Source: Oscillospiraceae bacterium (GTDB lineage: Bacteria; Bacillota; Clostridia; Oscillospirales; Oscillospiraceae). From it: 11,704 bases of DNA. The DNA lies in contig JAQVYO010000039.1 of the NCBI GenBank assembly GCA_028708585.1, positions 1 to 11,704 on the forward strand. The letters run 5' to 3'. A program made the translations under genes and the position numbers. Positions 6,351 through 11,704 of this stretch are shown here, piece after piece. A model generated the notes under the pieces. The model saw only the letters and a list, made by a program, of their open reading frames with translations. It ran no database searches and was not told the origin of the DNA. Each line of letters starts with the position of its first letter. Positions within the stretch are counted from its first letter, which is position 1.

Positions 6351-7271
6351 CTATCCCCCCTTTTTCCGCCATTCTTCCTTTAGGGCTTTTCCATATTTTC
6401 CGTGCAGGGCTTGAAAATACAAAACGGCCCCCATGGGCAGAAGCGCCGCATATTGGATCATATGCAGCAAAAGCGCCACTGCCAGCGCGGTGTCCCGGGC
6501 AATGCCCAAGCCGCCAAGACCGAGAATCACACCATATTCAAAAAGCCCGATGGCGCCGGGAGAGGCGGGGATGAAATTGATGATGTTGGTGGCGGCAAAC
6601 ACCGCCAGCGACATACTGACGGCCTCCCCTCCGCGGTATCCGAACGCTCCAACCCCCAGCCAGGTGGAAACCAGCAACAGAAACCATGAAAGCATCACCC
6701 AGAACATCATCTTTGCCATATCAAGGCTCAAATAGTCTTTGGAGTATTTGCGGAGCCGCGGCACAACCAGAAGGACCAGGACAAATAAAACGGCTCCCGC
6801 GACGCACAAAATGGCTAAAATCCAAAGCGCCTTTAACAATTTGGGGTCCATAAACCCGGAGAAGGGAATCGCAAGCAACGCGATCAGAATAATCGCGATG
6901 GTATCGGCCGTGGCGGAGATGACCATCAGCTTGGTGCGCCGCATGGCGCTGTAATCCGGTGGAAAAAAGGCTGCCCGCAGTCCCTCTCCCGCATGTAGCG
7001 GAAAAATCATATTTGCCGCGTGCCCAATGCCCATAACCTGAAAAGCGGTCAGCCAGTCCATTCCCCTGTCGATCCCAAAGGTAAAGGCCAGTCCCCGAAT
7101 ATAGTTTGCAAAGATATATACAGCAATGGATAGGGCCACCACGCCCCAATGAATATTCAAATGAAACAACGCGCCCGGGTGCAGCCCCTTCAGCGTTTTG
7201 GCACAGAAATAAATGATAACGGCGGTGACAAGGACGCCGATCAACAGTTTTCTCTTTAACTTGGCGGACAT
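6351..7271 (-). CDS. LPG-synthase transmembrane-domain (YbhN/AglD-type, flippase-like) membrane protein, 306 aa
   Basis: Polytopic membrane protein of the family sharing the flippase domain of MprF. Relatives are thought to move or handle lipid-linked substrates, but the true activity of single-domain members is mostly unknown. About seven or eight hydrophobic segments are visible. Conserved pieces are FANYIRGLAFTFGI (54-67), MIFPLHAGEGLRAAFF (88-103), and the late motif NFIPASPGAIGLFEYGVILGL (232-252), the counterpart of the family PGGLGxxE element. The C-terminus is basic (KALKEEWRKKGG) and probably cytosolic. It lacks the soluble aminoacyl-transferase half of MprF, so it should not by itself make lysyl-phosphatidylglycerol. 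ATG 7271 follows AGGTG at 8 nt. It starts 28 nt after the DedA stop, consistent with one transcript. Confidence 0.9.
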   Translation of the reverse strand: MSAKLKRKLLIGVLVTAVIIYFCAKTLKGLHPGALFHLNIHWGVVALSIAVYIFANYIRGLAFTFGIDRGMDWLTAFQVMGIGHAANMIFPLHAGEGLRAAFFPPDYSAMRRTKLMVISATADTIAIILIALLAIPFSGFMDPKLLKALWILAILCVAGAVLFVLVLLVVPRLRKYSKDYLSLDMAKMMFWVMLSWFLLLVSTWLGVGAFGYRGGEAVSMSLAVFAATNIINFIPASPGAIGLFEYGVILGLGGLGIARDTALAVALLLHMIQYAALLPMGAVLYFQALHGKYGKALKEEWRKKGG

Positions 7272-7299
7272 TCCATTTGCACCTAGCTTCCACAGTAGT

Positions 7300-7944
7300 C
7301 TATGGATTTTTTGTCAGCAGCTTCGATTTCAGGTAAAAAAGGAGGGACGGCAAAATTGAAACCGATACAACGGCCGGGATCCATTCCGTAAATCTCCGGG
7401 ATCCTGCCGAAACCGCGCCGAAAAAAAAGCCTGTTGCGGATAGTATGCCCACCCATAACGTCACACCGGTCAGATGATACGATATAAAACTTTGATCGGT
7501 CATGTTCCCGATTCCAGCGAGGAAGGGCGTGCACTGACGAAGCACGGGGATAAAGCGGGACAATACAATCGCCTTTCCCCCATATTTTTCGTAGAAGTAT
7601 TTCGCCTTATCCATATGGCCCTGTTTCAAAAAGCGGCTCATTTTGCGGTGGCACAGCGTTCTTCCAACGGTCCTGCCCATCCGGTAATTGACGCCGCCGC
7701 CCAAAAATGCGGCGAAAAAGCAGACGAGGATACTCACCCGGATATCCAAAAATCCCGCCGCAGAAAAGGCCGCGCAGGCCAAAATCAGGGTGTTCCCCGG
7801 CAAGAACGGGACAAACAATCCAGTTTCACAAAACAAAATCGCAAACACCAGCGGGTAGATCCAAACGCCGTACCGGCTGATGAACTCTGTCAAAAACCCG
7901 CCCAGATGAAACAAAAGAGCAACGGCAAAATCAAAAATATTCAA
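7300..7944 (-). CDS. DedA-family (VTT/SNARE-associated domain) membrane protein, 214 aa
   Basis: DedA proteins are inner-membrane transporters; several are reported to recycle undecaprenyl phosphate or scramble phospholipids. Recognisable family segments are RYGVWIYPLVFAILFCETGL (24-43, conserved Glu40), VPFLPGNTLI (45-54), the re-entrant-type GGGVNYRMGR stretch, KYFYEKYGGKAIVLSRFIPVLR with the conserved arginines, TPFLAGIGNM, and a hydrophobic C-terminus. The reading frame extends upstream to a TTG at 8046, but that start has no ribosome site. TTG at 7944 has GGGAG (7952-7956) 7 nt upstream and begins NIFDF right where other DedA proteins begin, so I chose it. First gene of the operon, with a promoter and roughly 340-nt leader upstream. 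The exact lipid substrate is not readable. Confidence 0.9.
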   Translation of the reverse strand: MNIFDFAVALLFHLGGFLTEFISRYGVWIYPLVFAILFCETGLFVPFLPGNTLILACAAFSAAGFLDIRVSILVCFFAAFLGGGVNYRMGRTVGRTLCHRKMSRFLKQGHMDKAKYFYEKYGGKAIVLSRFIPVLRQCTPFLAGIGNMTDQSFISYHLTGVTLWVGILSATGFFFGAVSAGSRRFTEWIPAVVSVSILPSLLFYLKSKLLTKNP

Positions 7945-8281
7945 GCTGCAACTCCCGGCAAACGTTCGATTCGGCCGGATCGCAAAGAGGGCGGCGCCCG
8001 CTTTGACCGCCTCTATGACGGCGGCAAAAATCCGATAGCCTAGCAAAGCTTATGCCACGCAGCTTCCGCTTATGAGGCTGCCGTCAGGATTGCATGAATA
8101 TAAAAAACCTGAAACAGGGGAAAAAGATTGCAAACGCCCCCCGGGGAGCGAAATTCTTTCTGGCAGAAGCGCGCCCCCGTCCTTTCTTGTTTCTCGCGCA
8201 ATATTCCCGCTTTCGACAAGTCAGGGCAAAATACACGCCGGAAAATTCGGCCTTCGCTTTCATCCGCCCGATTCTCTGGCT
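7945..8281 (-). other. Long untranslated leader of the DedA operon
   Basis: From the predicted transcript start near 8281 to the DedA start there are about 337 nt with no convincing gene. It holds several GC-rich inverted repeats on the minus strand. One is a small hairpin CGCTCC-CCGG-GGGGCG (8150-8135) followed by a broken T-rich run down to 8121, which could be a weak attenuator. Another is a GCAGC...GCTGC pairing at about 8055-8080. I do not recognise a known riboswitch class. The 59-codon ATG frame at 8263-8084 has no ribosome site. Confidence 0.45.
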
Positions 8282-8287
8282 TTCCCC

Positions 8288-8316
8288 ATTATAACAGGAA
8301 CCCCTGCCGCTTGCAA
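8288..8316 (-). promoter_or_regulatory. Sigma-A-type promoter of the DedA operon
   Basis: On the minus strand TTGCAA (8316-8311) and a perfect TATAAT (8293-8288) are separated by exactly 17 nt. It lies between the terminator of the SLH-GH18 gene and the DedA gene, so it can drive the three-gene set on its own. Confidence 0.8.
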
Positions 8317-8449
8317 CTTTTTTCAGGAAAAAAAGCCTTGTAAAGCTCTCTTGAAACGCTGGTTTTTTCTGGAAAAACCGAAGGAAAAAGGGAGGAGGAA
8401 ATCATTGATTTTCAGCTTTCTCTCCCGCGCGTTTTTTTCAGGTTTTCCC

Positions 8450-8483
8450 ACAAAAGAAAGCCCGGATGGGAAGTTTATCGGGC
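8450..8483 (-). terminator. Intrinsic terminator after the SLH-GH18 gene
   Basis: On the minus strand GCCCG (8483-8479) pairs with CGGGC (8464-8460) over a 14-nt loop, followed by TTTCTTTT (8459-8452). It lies 24 nt past the stop codon. The stem is short, so efficiency is uncertain. The rest of 8317-8449 is AT-rich, with another weak hairpin (GGTTTTT/AAAAACC, 8361-8379) and no gene. Confidence 0.7.
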
Positions 8484-8506
8484 CGTCCGGCTTTCCCCGG
8501 CGTTTT

Positions 8507-10225
8507 TTATTGGTGCAGGTCCTTCAGCGTTTCCAGTACATGATAGTAAATCTCCCGGGATCCGCTTTCATAATCGGGAATCAGACCCAGCCGCCAGACG
8601 GAAACGCCGGTAACGCCGAACATCCTGGCCAGCTGGATTTTCGCGCTGACGCTGCGGGCATCTTCATACCAGACAACGTTATTGGAGCCGCTGACCGAAT
8701 CATAAAAGGTAAGATACGGATTCTCATAAAGTTTTGAATAGTTCATGGTGGTTCCGCCGTCCTTTAGACGGGTATAGATGGCGGAAGGGTCCGGCGTGTA
8801 GGGGAATGCGTTGAGCACCTTCCCATTTTTCAAAGACCACTGAGCCGACCCGAAGCTCAGCGCCAACGCCACCTTTCCCGTGTCCGCCACGCCGGTATTG
8901 GGGTCGGTGACGGCTTTCAGCGCATAGTACACCTGGGCAATGGGCGTCAGCGGCGTGGTAGTAAAGCCTGCGTTCCTCTGCGAAGAGCTGAGGCTTTTGG
9001 CTTCGTAGTCATGCGCCATTAAGATGACCTTGTCGCTGAACGTTCCGATAGCGCGAAAATCATAGGCGTCATAATACGCCCCGTCCGCCGTTGCCGGCGG
9101 AACGCAGACATAGACCGTTTTGGACAGCTTGTCTGTCTGGCCGCTCAGTTCCTTCAAAAAGGCGGTAAAGCCCGCTTTCAGGTCGTTTCCCCTCATCCCC
9201 TCAAAATCGATGGTCACGCCGGAATAGAGCGTATTGCTCTTGAGCTGCGCCACAATCTGCGTAACGGCGGCCGTGCGGCTTTTCTGTGTCAGCAAAATCT
9301 CCCGGCAGGCGTTGGAAGCGGTCCCATCGGATTTTTGCACCGTTTGGGAGGTACTCATATAGACGTCCAGGCTGGCGGGCACATTGCTGTTTTGAGCGGT
9401 CTTCATCACCGACTGATATCCGTCCGGCAGATAAAAAGAATTTCCGCCGGATGACGTGGTGTTTAAGCTGACGCCGCCGCTTTCCGTATATTCCAGCCGG
9501 CTCCATCCCAAAGAAACCGCATCAAACGCCCCAATGGCTCCGGATTGAGAATAGGAAGAAACGGCATAAAAGGCATTCATCCAGTTCACCTTTTGGGCAT
9601 ATCTTCCGTAAAGCCGCATCATCATGGCCGCCGCCTGCTCCCTTGTGGCGGCTCCATAGGGGGAAAACGCGGCGCCGGACGTCCCGTTTATGATATGAAA
9701 ATCATATGCAATTTGTATGTACCCCTGGTTCCGGGTTACGTCCTGAAACGGCATCCCATACCCGGACACCGCCTGGGCGAGCGTATCATAGCCCAAGGCC
9801 CGCACCAGCATCAGCGCCATTTCTTCCCTGGTAATTTTGTCGTTGGGTCGGAAGGCCGAACCATTTTTTTTCACCGCTCCGTTCGCCGCCGCCGCCTCAA
9901 TTGCACCGTAATACCAAGACGAAGTATTTTGATTGTCGGTAAAGCTGGGAGTGGAGGGCGCCGCCGTCTTCCAGCCGAACAAGCGCGCCAGCATGGTGAC
10001 AAATTCCGCCCGAGTTACCGCCTGCCCCAAACCGAACTTCCCGTTTCCAACCCCTTTTATAATGCCCAGGCCGGTGGCTTGACGAATAGAATCCGCCGCC
10101 CAGTGAGTGGAAGGAACATCGGAAAAGTGGGAATCCGCCGCAGCTGCCGGCAGATAACCGATGCATAAAACAAGCGCCATAGCGCAGCAGATCATGCGTT
10201 TTTTCAGAATCGTATGGTTTTTCAT
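8507..10225 (-). CDS. Secreted three-SLH-repeat protein with GH18 glycosidase domain, 572 aa
   Basis: Predicted cell-surface glycosidase or glycan-binding protein. Residues 1-30 form a signal peptide (KKR, hydrophobic core, cleavage near LPAAAA/DS). Three S-layer homology repeats follow, at about 34-80, 95-140 and 160-205, each with the TRAE-like signature (TRAE 71-74, TREE 132-135, TREQ 194-197); such repeats bind secondary cell-wall polymer. The GH18 barrel spans about 215-568. Its catalytic strand reads SGVTIDFEG (335-343), keeping Asp340 and the acid Glu342 of DxxDxDxE while the first two Asp are Ser and Thr. It ends with VSVWRLGLIP, as in YaaH/SleL-like cortex-lytic relatives. The substrate could be peptidoglycan or cortex, or chitin-like glycan. 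ATG 10225 is chosen because AGGAGG (10231-10236) lies 5 nt upstream and the signal peptide starts there; 78 extra upstream codons in frame are not used. Single gene, with its own promoter and terminator. Confidence 0.93.
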   Translation of the reverse strand: MKNHTILKKRMICCAMALVLCIGYLPAAAADSHFSDVPSTHWAADSIRQATGLGIIKGVGNGKFGLGQAVTRAEFVTMLARLFGWKTAAPSTPSFTDNQNTSSWYYGAIEAAAANGAVKKNGSAFRPNDKITREEMALMLVRALGYDTLAQAVSGYGMPFQDVTRNQGYIQIAYDFHIINGTSGAAFSPYGAATREQAAAMMMRLYGRYAQKVNWMNAFYAVSSYSQSGAIGAFDAVSLGWSRLEYTESGGVSLNTTSSGGNSFYLPDGYQSVMKTAQNSNVPASLDVYMSTSQTVQKSDGTASNACREILLTQKSRTAAVTQIVAQLKSNTLYSGVTIDFEGMRGNDLKAGFTAFLKELSGQTDKLSKTVYVCVPPATADGAYYDAYDFRAIGTFSDKVILMAHDYEAKSLSSSQRNAGFTTTPLTPIAQVYYALKAVTDPNTGVADTGKVALALSFGSAQWSLKNGKVLNAFPYTPDPSAIYTRLKDGGTTMNYSKLYENPYLTFYDSVSGSNNVVWYEDARSVSAKIQLARMFGVTGVSVWRLGLIPDYESGSREIYYHVLETLKDLHQ

Positions 10226-10398
10226 GCCGCCCTCCTTGTGGCCGTTTTCCGGCAAAGCCCTCGGCCCATACCGGCTTTCTATATATGTAACGTGATCGCT
10301 TCTCCTGTCAGACGAAACTGCCCGCCGCCGGGTTCCCTTTCCTCCCGTTTGAAGGAAAAGCCCGTTTCTCATCCGCGGGGCAAATGGTTCCCGTTGCC

Positions 10399-10427
10399 AT
10401 AATAGCACAATAAGATGCTTTTGGAAA
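10399..10427 (-). promoter_or_regulatory. Candidate promoter of the SLH-GH18 gene
   Basis: On the minus strand TTTCCA (10427-10422) and TATTAT (10404-10399) are separated by 17 nt, giving a leader of about 165 nt. A rival nearer the gene is CTGACA (10311-10306) with a poor -10 (TACATA, 16-nt spacing). Neither is strong, and either or both may be used. Apart from these and the plus-strand promoter and leader of the next gene, I see nothing else in 10226-10624. Confidence 0.45.
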
Positions 10428-10487
10428 GGGCCGGAAATCCTCTTCAGCCAAGCACCCAAAAATTACCGGTTTTTATTCTTTGCCTCC

Positions 10488-10516
10488 TTGTTTTCGACCG
10501 TAAAAAACAGTAGAAT
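10488..10516 (+). promoter_or_regulatory. Candidate promoter of the LytTR regulator operon
   Basis: TTGTTT (10488-10493) and TAGAAT (10511-10516) are 17 nt apart, putting the transcript start near 10523 and a leader of about 100 nt before the ATG. The -10 matches 5/6, but the -35 only shares TTG. The leader holds a GC-rich hairpin (10550-10586) with no T tract. Confidence 0.55.
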
Positions 10517-10624
10517 AAGAATTTGTAGAAAATGATACATAAAGCTGCGTGCGCTCCGCCGGCCATCGGGGCGGGCGGCAGGCGCAGCACAGCGCAACGG
10601 AAGGAATCAGGAGGGGGAACCACC

Positions 10625-11350
10625 ATGCTTTATATTGCCGTGTGTGATGACGAACGCGCTATCTGCGGGCAGATTGAAACCATGCTGATGGAAACCGGCC
10701 GTGTGGATACGCAGCAAATTGAAGTGGAAGCGTTTTATTCCGGTGAGGATCTGCTGCGGGCCCTTTCAGACGGCATGTATTTTGACTTGATTTTTCTGGA
10801 CATTGAATTTCAAAACATCAATGGGATCCAGGTAGGCCAGACCATACGCGAGGAAATGAAAAACGAAACCACCCAGATCATTTATATTTCGGGAAAAGAC
10901 AGCTACGCCATGAGGCTGTTCGAAGTCAGGCCCTTTCAGTTTCTCATTAAGCCTCTTCGCCCGGAACAGATCCGGGAAGTCGCCCGAAAAGCCGCCCGGC
11001 TGATCCGGAAAACCAGCCTGTTTTTTGAGTTCAAAAGCGGCCATACCCAATTTAAAGTCTCCCTCAAGGATATTTTGTACTTTGAAAGCAACGGCAAAAA
11101 AGTCCGGCTCATCACAAGAGGCCGGCTCTATGAATTCTACGGCAAGCTTTCGGAAATTGAAAAACAGCTGCACGACCAAGACTTTATCCGCATCCACAAA
11201 TCCTATCTGGTGAATTACTATCATGTAATGGAATATCAGTATGAATCCATCAAGCTGTCCGACAAAACCGTCTTGGCCATCAGCCAGCAACAGAGAAAAT
11301 CCGTGCGGGAGCGGCTGTTTCAACGCCGGTGTTTGGAGGGTAACGCATGA
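10625..11350 (+). CDS. LytTR-family response regulator (AgrA-like), 241 aa
   Basis: Transcription factor activated by phosphorylation from a partner histidine kinase. The receiver domain is residues 1-125, with acidic pocket Asp8/Asp9 (VCDDE), phospho-acceptor Asp59 (IFLDIEF), Ser89 (YISGKDSY) and Lys109 (LIKPL). The LytTR DNA-binding domain is about 135-235, with KVSLKDILYFESNGKKVRL and FIRIHKSYLVNYYHV, both hallmarks of the family. The frame extends 31 codons upstream to 10532, but ATG 10625 has a strong AGGAGGGGG site and begins as this family does (MLYIAVCDDE). Its stop overlaps the next start as ATGA, so the two genes are translationally coupled. Such regulators often control bacteriocin, virulence or quorum-sensing genes by binding pairs of short direct repeats; I found no clear pair here. 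Targets unknown; the divergent SLH-GH18 gene is a possible one. Confidence 0.95.
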   Translation: MLYIAVCDDERAICGQIETMLMETGRVDTQQIEVEAFYSGEDLLRALSDGMYFDLIFLDIEFQNINGIQVGQTIREEMKNETTQIIYISGKDSYAMRLFEVRPFQFLIKPLRPEQIREVARKAARLIRKTSLFFEFKSGHTQFKVSLKDILYFESNGKKVRLITRGRLYEFYGKLSEIEKQLHDQDFIRIHKSYLVNYYHVMEYQYESIKLSDKTVLAISQQQRKSVRERLFQRRCLEGNA

Positions 11351-11704
11351 ATCCATATGACATCATTTATCTGCTGTGCAATATTTTCGGAACCTATACC
11401 ATCTACCGGTTCATGCATATTTTCTTTTCTCCCCGCAAAAAAACCGCCGAGCTTCTCTCCTACGCCCTATACTGCATGGCGCTGGATTTACTGTATTTAT
11501 TCCTTGATGTTCCGGCGGTCAATCTTATCTGCAATCTCCTCATGTTTTTCCTGCTGACCTATGCGTATTCCTCCACGCTGAAGACCCGGCTGACCGCAAC
11601 GGCTTATCTCTCCGCCATCTTAATTTCCATTGAGGCGTTCGCTATCATTTTCTACCACATCTTTCTTTCCGGCTTCTGGGCCGGCAACGAAAAGGCGGAA
11701 ACCG
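11347..11704 (+). CDS. Sensor histidine kinase, AgrC/GHKL type, N-terminal membrane part (runs off window)
   Basis: The visible 119 codons encode a multi-pass membrane region that starts MNPYDIIYLLCNIFGTYTIY and has about four hydrophobic segments, including CMALDLLYLFLDV, LICNLLMFFLLTYAY and TAYLSAILISIEAFAIIFYHIF. This layout, together with NLICNLLMFFLL followed by a short basic loop (STLKTRL), is typical of the sensor part of peptide-sensing GHKL kinases. The HisKA-type and GHKL ATPase domains lie beyond the window, so kinase function is inferred. The strongest support is the ATGA overlap with the LytTR regulator, the usual pairing for this family. No AgrB- or AgrD-like gene is visible; one could follow outside the window. 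Confidence 0.8.
   Translation, partial: MNPYDIIYLLCNIFGTYTIYRFMHIFFSPRKKTAELLSYALYCMALDLLYLFLDVPAVNLICNLLMFFLLTYAYSSTLKTRLTATAYLSAILISIEAFAIIFYHIFLSGFWAGNEKAET

Noticed and set aside
7963..7974. GTTCGATTC on the plus strand, resembling a tRNA T-loop
   Set aside because: The flanking five-base arms do not pair and no anticodon or acceptor stem can be built around it.
7945..8046. Upstream TTG start adding 34 residues to DedA
   Set aside because: No ribosome site, the added sequence does not resemble DedA N-termini, and TTG 7944 has GGGAG at 7 nt.
8084..8263. 59-codon minus-strand ATG frame in the DedA leader
   Set aside because: No ribosome site before the ATG, and the Arg/Phe-rich translation looks like noise, so the leader is treated as untranslated.
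8072..8737. Plus-strand 221-codon open frame, with a GGGAGGAGG sequence at 8389-8398 before an internal TTG
   Set aside because: It crosses the DedA promoter, a terminator hairpin and the 3' end of the well-supported SLH-GH18 gene on the other strand, and its translation shows no family features.
10497..10515. ACCGTAAAA and ACAGTAGAA, resembling LytTR/AgrA half-sites
   Set aside because: Their starts are only 10 bp apart instead of about 21-22, and they overlap the -10 region; the match is too loose to call an operator.

Overview
The window looks like a chromosomal segment of a spore-forming Firmicute of class Clostridia, perhaps Oscillospiraceae/Ruminococcaceae-like. The grounds are a T-box-controlled aminoacyl-tRNA synthetase, a YtaF sporulation membrane protein, SLH-domain surface attachment, a LytTR/GHKL two-component pair, strong AGGAGG-type ribosome binding sites and some TTG starts. 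The genus is a guess. No insertion sequence, CRISPR array, tRNA or rRNA was seen. It reads as ordinary core/envelope territory.

Layout from left to right. (1) Bases 1-993, minus strand: the 5' part of aspS, preceded by a full T-box leader with its terminator and a near-consensus promoter. (2) 1216-1651, plus strand: a small encapsulated-ferritin-like protein and its terminator, with no encapsulin gene beside it. (3) 1692-4379, minus strand: a PMCA-type Ca2+-ATPase. (4) 4476-5102, plus strand: ytaF, divergent from the ATPase. (5) 5116-5160: a terminator usable in both directions. (6) 8316 down to 5188, minus strand: an apparent operon of DedA membrane protein, LPG-synthase/YbhN-type membrane protein and family 2 glycosyltransferase, with a promoter about 340 nt upstream of the first start. 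(7) 8450-10225, minus strand: a secreted protein with three SLH repeats and a GH18 domain, with its own terminator. (8) 10488-11704, plus strand: a LytTR response regulator overlapping the start of an AgrC-like sensor kinase that runs off the edge.

How the genes may work together. aspS makes Asp-tRNA under feedback from uncharged tRNA, but the specifier strand I can fold contains no Asp codon and does contain an Asn codon. The Ca2+ pump and YtaF are back-to-back membrane proteins of metal-transport families. The DedA, YbhN-like and glycosyltransferase set looks like a lipid-carrier or cell-envelope glycosylation module. The SLH-GH18 protein sits on the cell wall. The two-component genes are of the peptide quorum-sensing type, but no signal peptide gene is visible here.

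Nothing in the window is plainly a new system. The points most worth testing are the T-box specificity, the orphan encapsulated-ferritin-like protein, and the three-gene membrane operon with its long leader.
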